From Sorghum bicolor (lineage: Eukaryota > Streptophyta > Magnoliopsida > Poales > Poaceae), in the NCBI RefSeq assembly GCF_000003195.3, contig NC_012874.2:4743001-4807000 (forward strand): 64,000 bases of DNA. Direction: 5' to 3'. Position 1 is the stretch's first letter. Every line of letters begins with the position of its first letter. Below, in pieces: positions 11,409 through 22,890 of this stretch. The notes below the pieces were generated by a model that saw nothing but the letters and a program-made list of their open reading frames with translations, searched no databases and was not told where the DNA came from. A program made the position numbers and the translations under genes.

Positions 11409-11600
11409 CTGCACCTTGAACAGCACCTCGGGCAGGTCCACGGCGGTGAAGCCGTTGGTCAGCAGGTCCTCGCCGCAACCGCAAGCCGAGCACAACGACA
11501 GGGCGCACGACGTGGACACCAGCAGCAGCAGCTGCAACACGAGCAATGGCGGCGGCGAGGCCGGGAGCAGGAACGACGGAGCCCCCACGCCACGAGCCAT

Positions 11601-12284
11601 GAAAACTGCTGCACTGAACCTAGTGAACCTTATATTAGCTTCTCTCTCACGCACGCACACAAACACACCTCTCACTGGCTAGCTCTATCGCTCATCTGGC
11701 TATATATCTGCTGTAGTAATTGCGTATATGTATATATAGATCACGAGATGTCCATATCTCTCCTGTCCTGTCGACACGCTACGTCTTTTTTCGACTGCAG
11801 CTCTGTAAGGGTTGCAATCGACAAAGTTGCCGGCCGGCCGGGCGCGCTGTTGTTAAACCGGAGGTTCCGAGCGCCGGCCGTCAGAGTTGTCACTTCGTGC
11901 GTTACTGCCGTTCCTGAAGTTAGGAGTTGTTGTCACGGCACGGCTCATTTAGCCATGGGCACTGTTTGCCACCGGTCGTGTAGCGAGCCCTCCAAGGGTT
12001 TATTTTCAACCTGAGGCCTAGGGACGACTCAGGCACGGAACAGCTCATTTAGGCATGGGCTCTGTTGGCATGGGTGGTGTAGCGAGTCCTCCAAGGGTTT
12101 ACTTTCAACCTGAGACCTAGGGACGACACTAGATGAGGTTGGCCATGATGTGCTGGCTGCTGCCCTAGGCTTGATGGGCCATGATGCCAGCCAAGCGAGA
12201 CCTTTTCTGTAAAAAACTAAAAAGAATTGATAAAAATCACGAAGTTATAGACCATTTACATGTTTGCACATCCATCCCAACCAA
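11601..12284. other. Upstream region of gene A with a 100-bp tandem duplication
   Basis: On the minus strand a TATATAG motif at about 11707-11701 lies about 100 bp upstream of the gene A ATG and could be its TATA box. Farther out, a 100-bp unit is duplicated in tandem (11934-12033 and 12034-12133). The copies share CTCATTTAG and CCTCCAAGGGTTTA and are roughly 85-90% alike by eye. No coding sequence is seen. Confidence 0.55.
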
Positions 12285-12764
12285 TGTTTTAAATAGCGGG
12301 CTAAGCCTCTTAGCGGCGGCCTCTCTAAAAGGCTAAAAAAATCTATAGCGTGCTAATAGCGAGCTAAGCCATTTAGCGGCTGAGCAAAAAATTTGTCAAA
12401 CATTATGTAATTTTACACATAATAAAGATGAAAACATTATGAATACCAATAGGGATAGATATTTCAAAGTCTTACTAACATATTACATCAAAGTTCATAG
12501 TTCATATATGATACATCAATAATAACATACATCACATGGTGACATATCCCTGCTATTTGGGCCTCCAAATTATTTGGGCCGATGGAAATGAAGCCCAAGG
12601 CCAAATAGCGGCGCTAAACTAACCTAATTTAGCGAAATTAGCACGCTATTAGCTGCTAATAGCGGGAACAATCATTTAGCGCTAAAATCTTCATAGCTTA
12701 GCAGTTCTCTTCCAGAAACGCTAAATAGCGCTATAGCGTCCGCTATAGCGCGCTATTTAGAACA
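12285..12764. mobile_element. Non-autonomous TIR element with AATAGCG repeats
   Basis: The left end TGTTTTAAATAGCGGGCTA and the right end, reverse complemented as TGTTCTAAATAGCGCGCTA, form an imperfect terminal inverted repeat. The inside carries many AATAGCG / CGCTATT words, ending in a CTATAGCG palindrome cluster. There is no coding capacity. Superfamily is not certain; it may be hAT- or Mutator-related. The flanks to 13402 hold AT-rich sequence with nothing recognisable. Confidence 0.55.
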
Positions 12765-13402
12765 GGGATCACAACTCACAAAGCTACACATTGGAATCAT
12801 CAGTATTCAGTAAAGAAGACATGTCATGAATCTTGCCCGTTGGTGGGTGTTGGTCGCCGACCCATGTCACCTGGCACGATGGTTGAGCTCAACCAAAACT
12901 TTAGGTGAGGGAGAAATGCCGACACATGCTGATACGAGACAGCTAAACCTTTTATACTAAAATATACAAATAGCATGATAAGATAATAATACTATAAATT
13001 CAAATACAATGTTAAAAGTAATATTAAATCCAAAAGGCAAAGTTCATGAACGGTCATGGAGAGCACGGCATCGTAGGCTCACAAACTCTACTTTATAGAC
13101 TATTCTATGATGCGGCTAAGATAGTGTTTTATATCGGCACAAAGAAATATCCAATATGCATTTCTTCCATACGCCATTAAATTCACAAATAAGTTCAACT
13201 GTATCTACATATCATCTTGTATATGTAAATATTAGTATCTGTCACATAGGTAATATTGCGCCTCTTGAAAAAATCTAGCACAAAACATTAAAACAAAGTA
13301 TGTTATACTCAATGTATAAATATATTTGACTTTAGGAATATTCCATGGAGACATATACTATTGAATAAGGTATCCACTTGAGTGTCTATGGCAAGATTCA
13401 CT

Positions 13403-13650
13403 CACTACTGGAGACTGGGCCTTTGCCTAGTGCCCCAGGCACTCTGCACAGGCCTAATTGCACTCAGCAAATGCCACTCGGCAAAAAAAATGTCGGCGAA
13501 GACCTCTTTGCCGAGTGCCGCCGCGGCACTCGACGAAGAAAAGGCAGCGTCACGGCGGTTCCGCCGTTAACAGTGGCTTTGCCGAGTGCCTAGCAGCGAC
13601 GGTGACTGTATTATTATTGCAGCGACTATTAAAACTATGTACAAATAGTT
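13403..13650. mobile_element. Truncated CACTA terminus
   Basis: CACTACTGGAGACTGGGCC starts at 13403. It is followed by TTTGCCTAGTGCC, CACTCGGCAAA and TTTGCCGAGTGCC words, as in the 1822-6912 element but a different subfamily. No matching right end is seen, so only one terminus survives. The sequence AGCGACGGTGACT is repeated at 13605 and 13675 beyond it. Confidence 0.6.
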
Positions 13651-14082
13651 AAATCGTTGGTATTATTATTGCAAGCGACGGTGACTCTAAGCTAGTTATC
13701 TATCTATATCATCTACATGTTTTCTCATGCATGAATTTCTATTTGAAGATATCCTCGTTCCATCCATGACTATGTACATTCACTATGGCCATGTACTGCA
13801 TACAAGTTAAATCCAAGAGTTTGCTTGGCATATATCAGCATTGGTATATCTTTACACCACATTTCAATAGATCTAAAATCAATCATGATAATCTTCTTTT
13901 GCTGGTCAATATGTGGGAATAGGCACAATATGCAATTCACAGAACACAAAGAATCTTCTTTTAACAAATAGAGAGATACAAGAAGTGAGCAAATTGATAA
14001 TCACAAGGGATAAAAATAGGAAAGATGTTGTGGCTTGTCATTTGGTTAATTTCAGTTTATCACCAAACTGAAATGTGTAGTT

Positions 14083-14113
14083 CACTACCAGAAACTTGAA
14101 TTCTTCTGTGTGT

Positions 14114-14144
<31 letters not shown>

Positions 14145-14480
14145 AATCCCATCAGAAAATTCTCTGATAGTGTATCGCGAGAAAAATACACATAGAAATA
14201 TAATGACAGAAAAAAGTTTTCTATGTGTTCACCGTTAGAAACAATTTTTCTGTGAGTCGCACAAACACACAGAAAAATTAGTTTCGCCCAGATTAAAAAT
14301 CAATTTTCTGCAGATATCCGCACACAAATAATGAAATAAACGCACAAAAAATACATGTTTTTTCTGCTGGTCTAGGTGAACTAACAGAAAAAATTATTTC
14401 ACCCAGATTAAAAATAATATTTCTATGTAGCCATCCTCACAGAAAAAAGAGTTAAATGCACAAAAAATATTTTTTTAGCA
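14083..14480. mobile_element. Second CACTA-type terminus, ACAGAAAAA repeat family
   Basis: CACTACCAGAAACTTGAATT begins at 14083. It is followed by a (CA)n microsatellite (about 14118-14143) and recurring TTTTTCTGTG / CACAGAAAAA subterminal motifs to about 14470. No opposite end or transposase was recognised nearby. Assignment rests on the CACTA start and the subterminal repeats. Confidence 0.45.
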
Positions 14481-17290
14481 ACAACATTAAAATATATTTT
14501 TGCATGCCACATTACAACAAAATAAATAGCATATATATAAAGATGGTGTCCAAACATTCAACACATTCATAGGATACATAGATGATGTCCAAATATTCCA
14601 ACATGAATACATTATATTATAGCAAAGAACAGAGGTTAACTCTTAAGTCACAGGCCAATTTCATTTATACTGAAGGCCATCATCTACTAGGAAATAGCAA
14701 GGATCATCAGCTGATCAATGATGTCACCATTTCCTAAGTTACACAGAATAGAACTGCTGAAAACCTGCAGCACCCAACCAAAGATCCCAAAGCACTAAGT
14801 ATTTGTGAGGAGCCGAGATGCAAGTTGTGACTACCGATTGGAGCAGCAGGGCCGCGAAAACAGCAAAAGTGAGGAGGTGGGCCTCTTGGCAACTTCGGTG
14901 GGCCTTAGATGAAAGCCACGTGTCCTAAAAAGTTCATCATATGGTTAGGATAAACTTCGGTGAGCCTCTTGGCAACTGAAAACTCTACCACCCCTGGTCG
15001 TGTGACAGGTCTTTTGGGACACGTGGCTTCCATCTAAGGTGGGTCTACACGGAGGCACGGTGCAGGGATTTGCACTCTGCACCCAAATTTTTTTCGGCCA
15101 ACGATGTAAATTTTTTGCCGCACGAAGAGGTTGTCCACCTTTTACTCTTTTTAGTTGTGAGAGATAAAAAAGAGATTGCATACGCACATCATAGATATAG
15201 AGTAAATTTGAAGATTGATTTAGCGGTCAATAACACTTTACCACAATTCATTACTTCAGCCTACAGCAACTGAAGAAGAATCTAAAAAAACATCTATAAA
15301 TTTAAAGAAGAAACCAGATAATGTTTAATATATGATTATATGTGATAATACATAAAAAACAATGCACAACTATGATAGGACATAACGATTCCCTTAGCCT
15401 CAGCCTCCCTGAGAGCACCAGCGTTGCTAACATGCTCGCCACCACCTCCTCCTCCTCCACAACCGAGGATAGTGGGAACTGGACAGTCGTACAGTGTCAC
15501 CACGAGTCTACGACATCATCCCACCTGCACAACAGGTAGCTAGGATGGCGAGAAGGCAAGGTGTGGCGAGCTGCAGCTACAACATGACGGTTGTGAGTTG
15601 CAGCTACACCCTAGAAGAGGAGGCATGGCGAACCCACACCATCTAGACACTAAACAAGAGAGGAGAGGAGAGAGCCAAAGATAGAGTCATGATCATGGAG
15701 ATGCTAGGACTGGCCAGGTGTGGAGCCAATTTTTTTTGGTTTCACCAAGCTTCATCGGCTGTGTGAAGAAGAGAGGAGAGGGAGAGAGAGAGAAAAAAGG
15801 TCATGTAAACAGTGTATAAACAGTGCATATGTCAGAGAAGCTTAAGCCGGTAGGAGCTTAACCAGATGGACCCTTAGCCTGGATTGGGGTCTATTTCACA
15901 CGAAGTGCAAGATAATGCTAACAATGACAGGCAGTGGGCACTGGGCACACACAATGTGGATGATTCAGTTGGTTACTTTGGTTGCTCTGAAGTTGAGTCA
16001 CCAGTGATAGGTGACAAGTCCTCCTTCCACTTCTTAATCAAATAAAGACCTCTGGACAAAACCATGATGATATCCTTTCAAATAAGATGTTTAGACAAGT
16101 AGTTTATACGTGAAATTTAGAAAATGGTAGAGTGTCAAATCCAGGCTTCACGAAGCCAGTTTTGGTCTATTTGTTTGTCTAGTTGGGCTCTTTAGCGTGG
16201 CACGTTGAGGCCACATACTACCAGTTAGCTAGGCTTGCTAGAAACTAAGGGGGTGGGCAATTCCATGTAGCCTGGCTCGAGCCAACGCTCGCCTCACCTC
16301 CGGTCACTCCTCACCCCCTCCACGCTCGTAAGCAGTGCTCCTCCACCTCGTCCACACTCGTCCACTGGCACTCCACCTCCTCCACGCTCTCCTCTCCCCT
16401 TAGACCTCCATTCACCGATTGTGAGCCGTCCTGGCCGATGGCAGGCTCGAGACATCGGTAGCCATGAGCGGCAAAGGGTGAGGAGCATGCAACAACGAGG
16501 TGGCGGTGGTCCTACTTGGCTCGGGCGCGTGGAGCCAGTCCGTGGCATCGCTCAGGTGACCCATGATGTTGGCATGGAGCACCTCGATGCCACCATCATA
16601 CGGCTTGTTGTCCCTGGCGATGGGATGTCGACGACCAGTGGCGGCCACTGAACCACATACACCCCCGCCCATGGCAGCGGCTTGTGAAGCCCGGTGCGCC
16701 CACAACTCATTGAGGTAGCGTGGCACCGCACCGGATGCCCTTGGATTTGCCATGGCCACCAGAACCGTCAACCCATGAGTTGTCATCTCCCTCTCTGAAC
16801 TCTAGCCTCAGCATCATGGTCCGTTCCTACGCGTCTGAGCTGCTACGCAAGCCAGCACGTTGACCTGCCATCTTAGCCAACCTCATTGCTATCGGCGAGG
16901 AGTGGGAGGACGATGAAGGTACTCTCTACATCCAGACAACATGGATGCCCGTGACATGTTCGACAAAATGTCTCAATGAGGTAACCTTAGGTAAATGGGG
17001 ATGAGGTGACTATGTCGAGCTAACCTGACAACCAAACATTATTTGGCTGAACCAGGCTTAGCTAAGACATGTAAAGCAAACAACATTCCTTTGCATTGGG
17101 AGATCCAGGCTTGTGTTACCCTAGCTTAGTTGGTTAGCCACACTATGTCTAAAACGCAAATAAAAAACAGCCTAAGTAGATTCCAAATCCCCAAAAATAA
17201 AAGGATCCAAGCGGCCCTTATGGAAATTGACCCTCATGTCTGAGATTTATCCAAACCAAAGCAGAATCTAGAGATTATTCAACAATTCAC
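14481..17290. other. Intergenic, no supported gene
   Basis: Mixed sequence. 15070-15540 and 16290-16800 contain open frames of 80-124 codons that are GC-rich or Ser/Thr-rich and match no family I know. 14930-15030 contains near-inverted segments around AGTTTATCC and GTGTCCTAAAAAG / CTTTTGGGACACG. No TIR or LTR pair was found. This separates paralogues A and B. Confidence 0.4.
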
Positions 17291-17408
17291 TGTCAGACAT
17301 CCTCCGTTATCATCGTAGTTCACATGTTGGATTCAGGTTTCCATCGATCGTGTGTCACCGTCAAGCACACGACCAGATCAAAGAACGAGACGACGACATC
17401 TAATGTGT

Positions 17409-18159
17409 TCAGGGCTTGGTGTAGATGGCGACGTTCCTCCAGCGCGACTCCATGCGGTGCGAAGGGTTGTGGTGTGACTGCTTGTACACGCCGAACTTGA
17501 AGTAGTGTTCCTTCCCGCCTTGGCCGGGGGCACTCAGCCTCCTCTCGCCGTCGACAAAAACGGTGACGTTCCCGGCGGCGACGTCGTGGATGACGTTGAG
17601 ACGGATCCACCGGTCGTAGACGCGGTCCGCAACCACCTTGGTTAGCTCATGGTAGTAAGTGAGCTGGCCGTCGTAGACGTGCAGCATCAGCGTCGTGGCG
17701 TGCGTCGCCGCGCCGAAGATCTGCATCACCGACGCGCCGGACGTGCCCGACGGCACGTACATGTCGCCCTCGAACTGCCACACGCCGGAGCTGTAGATCT
17801 TCTGCAGAATTCATGCAGAGTTAGTATATAGGAAGAACAACAGGAATGGCCGAGAAGAGGTCTTGCCGTACGTCGACTTTGATCTCGGTGCGCGCGCCGC
17901 CGGGGTGGGTGGCGCTGCCGGGCTTGTCGGTGGCGAAGACCCACATGCGGCGGACGCCGCCGGACTCCTCGTACCGCTCCTTTAGGGGCACGTCGTAGGG
18001 CTTCTGTACCACGAACTGCGACTCGCTCAGCTCGACACGGCTGAAACCGGCGGTCAGGTGATCAGACGAGCCGGCGTTGGCGGCCAACGACAGCGCCGCC
18101 GCCATCACCGGCAGCAGCAACATCAGTGAGCACGAGCTAGAAGAAGAAGAACCTGCCAT
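17409..18159 (-). CDS. Citrate-binding-protein-like gene B (intact, 226 aa)
   Basis: Exon 1 runs 18159-17872, the 70-bp intron 17871-17802 (GTACGG...CTGCAG, phase 0), exon 2 17801-17409. The 226-residue product has a signal peptide (MAGSSSSSSCSLMLLLPVMA, cleavage likely after AANA). It then carries an alginate-lyase-2 / PL7-like beta-sandwich. RTEIKV, SVMQIFG and YFKFGVYKQ sit where PL7 enzymes have RSExR, QIH and YFKxGxYxQ. The catalytic His position is Phe, suggesting a binding rather than a lyase role. Plant relatives are called citrate-binding proteins after the Hevea vacuolar (lutoid) protein; the ligand here is not shown. NVTVF is a possible N-glycosylation site. The protein should enter the secretory pathway. 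Family length (about 220-240 aa) fits a complete gene. Confidence 0.9.
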
Positions 18160-18420
18160 GTCTCTGAGTACTAGCTAGCCAACAGTGAGGAGGGCGTACG
18201 CATAACTCATCTCGTCTGTCTATTTATTAACCGCTCGGCTGCCTGCTGGTCGATCAGTGTCAGTGAACAATGGCGATGATTACCACGAGGCGGAGCGCGT
18301 GTCGTGTGCACAGCGCGACGGAGACGGTGGCCGGCGCGGCGGGCGGGCGGCGGCGCCACGCGCGCCATGACGACTAGCGACGACATCAAGCGCTTAGAAC
18401 TCCATGTTGGACGAAGGAGA
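18160..18420 (-). promoter_or_regulatory. Promoter region of gene B, shared with gene C
   Basis: A TATA-like AATAAATA lies at about 18227-18219 (minus strand), about 60-70 bp upstream of the ATG. The block CTGGTCGATC, ATTACCACGAGG, CGCGTGTCGTGTGCACA, GAGACGGTGGCCGG occurs in the same order upstream of gene C (about 22728-22830). The duplication therefore carried the promoter along. Confidence 0.65.
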
Positions 18421-20921
18421 TCTCAAGAATGTTCGTAGCCGGCCTGATGACGGCGATGGGTTGATGGCCGTGACCCATGACGACGGTGACGTGATCTGTG
18501 CGTCGCCGTGAATCTTCGTGTTCGACCGTTCGGCGCCCTGCTGCCGACCCGTTCCCAGGTGTTGATTTTAGCCAGATGGGTTTTCTTCAATGGGGCCTTC
18601 TTTGTTCTTTCAGCTAGCAAACTGTTTGTTTTTCCTAAATTTGTTTTTTTAGGCTGCTGTAGGACTTGAGAAATAATTAAGATAATAGAAGGGAAAGTAC
18701 AGACCCCATTTTCAAAAAAGAAAGGGGTACAGACTACAGAGACCCTCCAGCCCTTGTGCTTAGGGTGCGTCAGTGTCCAAGAATGTTTTCTTTTTTTCGT
18801 TTTTCCTTTCTTTCTTGTTCTTTTTTCTGTAGATTTTTTGTTTTCATTTATTTTACCTTTTTCTTTGTTTTTATATTTTACTCTATTATTGGTATTTCTC
18901 TGTAGATGACAGTCTTTGGTGTCCAGCCTCCATCTACCACAGAACCTCCTCAAGTCCTGCACCAGTACCCATCCCATCTCCCTCACCCTCTCCATGCTTC
19001 TCTCACCTGCCCCTCTCCCTATCATACCTCGCTACTACAGAACACAAAATCTATGCCGGTCAATCACCCCCATGGCTCCAACTGGCACGCAGCAGCATAA
19101 CGCCATTACTGTGGTCTGTGAGGTTGTGGATTGATGCTACAGCGTTAGTGACTATTGGATCCGTGTAACCATCTATTATACAGTCGAATCCAGCTACTAT
19201 AGCATTGCTTCTGGATATAAATCAAACGTCCACACACAACAGATGGCCCCACATGGACAATTAAGGTCCCCTACCAGTAGTTCCACATAAGTTCAATAAC
19301 ACTAATTAATCATCGCTTCACCATTTGTAGTGTCTCAATATGTGCTCTACGTGAGATAAACTATATCATAGGATTTACCATCCCACAAGTAGATCAGTGT
19401 TTTGTCTATAGAGAATCAGAGGGGTAGCACATGAGGCACTAATCTATACCATTTCTAGTGATGGGGTACCCTATCTAGTGGAGAATACTTGTCATATAAC
19501 ATATACTCGGGCTTATAGGGGTGCTCATGATTTTTCCTAGAGCTCATAGCGGTGATTTTCAAATTCATCACCGGATCGCCCCTACCTCCCCTTATATAGC
19601 CCAAGGTAGGGTTACAAGCAAAATGCCAAATGACCTAAATCTATGATTTTCTAGTTTGTTACAAGGTAATCTTATCAGATTCGAGTAGATCAACATGATC
19701 GAATTGACTCCTACAGTGATCTAATTGATATCTTGTCCCCACATATAGTCGATGCACCCTGTCTGGTTTGCGACCTACCCCTACCCTAGGGGACCTACAC
19801 CCAATATACCGACATAGTAGCTCCCAAAGGTATTTATGATGAGTCAATCATCCGCTCAACATGTCGGTTGATCCATTGAGGAGACTATCGTCAAGCTCCT
19901 AGATATTGCTTGTCATGAACATGTGTTATTGATAAGAATTGAACGAGGAGACAGGAAATCCGAGTTGCATTGTCTTCTCCGCCTTTTTCGTTCCACCCAT
20001 GACACTAGAATAAGGGGATCACCAGTCATCGGATCACTTACCACTTCCGACAGAGGCCTACAAATTAAAAAGGCACCTCCTATGAACTCCCATGGACCAA
20101 GCTATGCTGGAGGTTCCTAGTCCGTTCTCAAGAGAGGGGAACGAGTTTATTAGGAACTCATCATGTCTCCCTCCTCGGGAGCTCGTAGTCGTTGTCGTTG
20201 ATTTTGGGAGAAGGCTCTTGATGGTTTGCTCTTGAAGGTGCGTCACCATCGAAGTCTCCCAAGGTTTCCCATTGCTACTGCACGCAAGAATGGCGTTTTG
20301 GCTTTGTCCGCTAACACTTTGGAAGACCATCGTCTTCCTTCCCTAGAGCAAAGCAAAGGACGTACATGGGTACTCTTAGTGGTGGCGAAGCTAAAGCAAA
20401 TTAGAAGGGGATGTATTCAGCTTGTGGGTACACATAGATATCTTTCATGAGAATGTTTATATGGTGAAATTTTGGCCCTACTGTTTTTATACTTTTTGGG
20501 GGTGCATTTGGACCTCCTGATCGGCTTCACCACTAGGTACTCTAGTAGATATCTGAAGAAGACTCCAAACGAGCCCCTGCACTGCGTTCTAGATTCAGGC
20601 ACCAATGATATGACATACATCAGGGAAGGCTCCACGTGTATATAGAAATTCTCCTATAGGAGCTTGAGGTTCCTTCGGCATTGAGTCTACGTAATTTTTA
20701 GTTTTGCCAAGCTTTCAGGTAGTCCTTTCCTCAGAGCAAGTATAATAGCAAACTGTAAGCAGGTTAAATGCTGAGGTGGAAAAGAGAATAGAACAAAAAG
20801 CAAAAGTGGACTGTGAGCTTGCAATTTTGACTAAGAGCTCGCTCAGTTTTCCAAGCGCATAGGCATCACGGTAGTTTGTAGTTATACTCAGTTAAAATTT
20901 AGTGTAGTTTATAGTTATTTA
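18421..20921. other. Intergenic, probably decayed retroelement sequence
   Basis: 18560-18900 is T-rich. About 19250-20640 reads like LTR or untranslated retroelement sequence (TATATAGCCCAAGGTAGGG and short broken frames), but no LTR pair, PBS or protein motif could be fixed. 20715-20880 begins AGAGCAAGTATAATAGC, a start often seen in small non-autonomous elements. No host gene is supported. Confidence 0.35.
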
Positions 20922-21178
20922 CTCCCTCTGTATAGGATTTTGAAGTCATTTTGGACAAGATTTATATCAAACATTGAGAATATAAATCAACAACAACCTT
21001 TAAACTATTGAGTTTGCAAATGTGAAAATTATATGAATAGATTTATCTTGAAAAATACTTTTATAAAAATATACATATATTATTTTTTTCTAAAAATTTT
21101 TATAAAAATAAGAGGTCAAAGTTGTGTTTTAGAGACTATATCTGTCCTAAACGATTTCTAAATCCTATACAAAGAGAG
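20922..21178. mobile_element. Stowaway-type MITE
   Basis: The left end CTCCCTCTGTATAGGATTT and the right end, reverse complemented as CTCTCTTTGTATAGGATTT, are flanked by TA on both sides (20920-20921, 21179-21180). The 257-bp length, AT-rich interior and CTCCCTC start fit Tc1/mariner-related Stowaway MITEs. It lies just beyond the 3' flank of gene C. Confidence 0.85.
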
Positions 21179-21411
21179 TATTACTTAACATATTTAAAAA
21201 AAACTGTTATATTATCTCGAAAACAGAACTAAGAAACACACTTACAACACAAGTTACTAGCAGCTTATTCTCCAGCCAGAGACACATTAATTTGAGACGT
21301 CCTCCATCATCACTGTTCACATATCGGATCCATGCATGTCTCCATCGATCGTCTGTCACCGTCACGACCAGATCGATCAAGAGCGAGACGACGACATCTA
21401 ATTTAACGTGT

Positions 21412-22641
21412 TCACGGCTTGGTATAGATGGCGACGTTCTTCCAGTGCGCCTCCATGCGGTGCGAATGGTTATGGAGCCCCTGCGTGTACACGCCGAACT
21501 TGAAGTAGTGCTCCTTCCCGCCGTGGCCTCGGACATCCAGCCGCCTCTCGCCGTCGACGAACACGGCGACGTTCCCGGCCGCGACGTCGTGCACCACGTT
21601 GAGACGCATCCACCGGTCGTACACGCGGTCCGCCAACACCTTGGTCACGTTGTGGTAGTAGGTGAGCTTGCCGTCGTAGACCGGCAGCATCACCGTCGAC
21701 GCGTGTGGCTTGTTGGCGCCGAAGATCTGCATCACCGACGCGCCCGACGTGCCCCATGGCACGTACACGTCGCCCTCGAACTGCCACACGCCGGAGCTGT
21801 ACACCTTCTGCATGATCAACGCATGCATGCATACATGAGAGTTAGCATAGGGAAAATGACCTAGAATGGGCGAGAAGCTATTTAGCTCATATTTACTTTA
21901 GCTTATTTACTGAATTTATCAGCTATTCTAATAATCACTGACGGAGCTCAGGCCAGGCCAACCTGGGCCTTGGCCCCCCCTTGCTATAGGCTAAGCACTA
22001 GTTATATAATCAATGTTCAATGTTTTTTTTCTTCTAATTTTGATACTCATCTGCAAAGTTATTTGCTATATGGCATACAAATATTAAATGTGACTTATAA
22101 ATGATAATCTGTACTTGATATATAGAGTCTATTTGATATTTTTGTTGGGTTTTTACAGTATTATTAGCAGCAAATTTGTGATTAGTGATTATTTGCTCTA
22201 GCATCTGTGTATAAATTGATCTCTATAAGGCAAAATTGGCCCCTCCTTAAAGTTGCACCTAGCTCCGCCATTGCTAATTAATAATGTTTTTCTTTCGTAA
22301 CAAATTAGCAAACCGTATTTTCTTGCCGTGAAGAGGTGACGTACATCAACTTTGATCTCAGTGCGCGGGTAGCCAGGGCGGGTGGAGTTGATGGGCTTGT
22401 CGGTGGCGAAGACCCAGAAGCGGCGGACGCCACCGCACGGGTCGTACCGGTCGTGGAGCGGCAGGTCGTAGGGCTTCTGCACCACGAACTGCGACTCGTT
22501 CAGCTTGACACGGCTGAAGCCAGCGGTGAGGTGGCGAGACGAGCCGCCGGCGTTGGCGGCGTAGGGCAACGACGACGACAGCACCGCCGCCGCCACCAGC
22601 AGAAGCAGCAGAGAGCACGAGCTTGAAGAACCTGCCGCCAT
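21412..22641 (-). CDS. Citrate-binding-protein-like gene C (intact, 230 aa)
   Basis: Exon 1 runs 22641-22345 (99 codons), the intron 22344-21808 (GTACGT...ATGCAG), exon 2 21807-21412 (131 codons plus stop). The start MAAGSSSSCSLLLLLVAAAV is a signal peptide. SSRHLTAGFSRVKLNESQFV, RRFWVFATDKPINSTRP and RTEIKVD follow, then SSGVWQFEGDVYVPWGTSGA, QIFG and YFKFGVYTQ. It is clearly the closest relative of gene B: same intron position and phase, same termination (VAIYTKP), shared 5' and 3' flanks. QIFG again lacks the PL7 catalytic His. Extra N-glycosylation candidates are NESQ, NST and NVT. The intron is 537 bp rather than 70 bp, largely because of a 338-bp MITE. Confidence 0.9.
21936..22273. mobile_element. 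hAT-type MITE inside the intron of gene C
   Basis: The left end CACTGACGGAGCTCAGG and the right end, reverse complemented as CAATGGCGGAGCTAGG, form an imperfect TIR. Flanking 8-mers CTAATAAT and CTAATTAA are a weak target duplication (6 of 8). The TIR core GACGGAGCT is shared with the complete hAT element at 42214-45717 (CAGCGACGGAGCTAG), so that transposase type could have mobilised it. Confidence 0.7.
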
Positions 22642-22890
22642 GTCTGTGAGACTCTGACTATAGCTATAAAGTGATGTGATATCGTCGTCCGTCTAGCGCT
22701 AGCTATTTAACGGCTCGGCTGCTGCCTGGTCGATCGGTCAGTGTGCACTGTCGCTGATTACCGCGAGGCGGATCGCGTGTCGTGTGCACACGGCGACGAC
22801 AGAGACGGTGGCCGGCCGGCGGCCGGCGGCCGGCGGGCGTTTCGAAACTCCAAGTTTGGACGAAGGAGATCGCAAGAGGAGTACTCGCGT
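22642..22890 (-). promoter_or_regulatory. Promoter region of gene C
   Basis: A TTAAATAG motif at about 22711-22704 (minus strand) lies about 65 bp upstream of the ATG and could act as the TATA box. CTGGTCGATC, ATTACCGCGAGGCGGA, CGCGTGTCGTGTGCACA and GAGACGGTGGCCGG repeat the gene B promoter order. A GGCCGGCGG-type reiteration (22812-22837) is an expansion specific to this copy. Confidence 0.65.

Larger units (their letters stand above)
10661..11600 (-). pseudogene. Citrate-binding-protein-like gene A, frameshifted
   Basis: First of three tandem paralogues (PL7/alginate-lyase-2-like fold; plant members are named after the Hevea lutoid citrate-binding protein). Exon 1 runs 11600-11273, the intron 11272-11153 (GTAACAG...GCGCGCAG), exon 2 11152-10661. 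MARGVGAPSF starts a signal-peptide-like leader with a Leu-rich core, followed by NGFTAVDLPEVLFKVQ. The frame then breaks. Where paralogues B and C read CAG AAG CCC TAC, this copy has four extra bases (plus-strand CTAT, 11405-11408). Removing them makes exon 1 exactly 108 codons and restores phase with exon 2, so this is one clean lesion. Downstream, RYEFVDGVRRMWVYATDM, GVWQFEGYGYIPRGTTGASV and YFKFGVYGQ are well conserved. The C-terminus runs about 33 residues past the paralogues' end and contains a 21-bp duplication. As sequenced, the signal peptide is separated from the domain. Confidence 0.85.

Noticed and set aside
16294..16800. Frames of 76-124 codons around 16.3-16.8 kb
   Set aside because: No family signature, no supporting splice sites, and overlapping frames on both strands.
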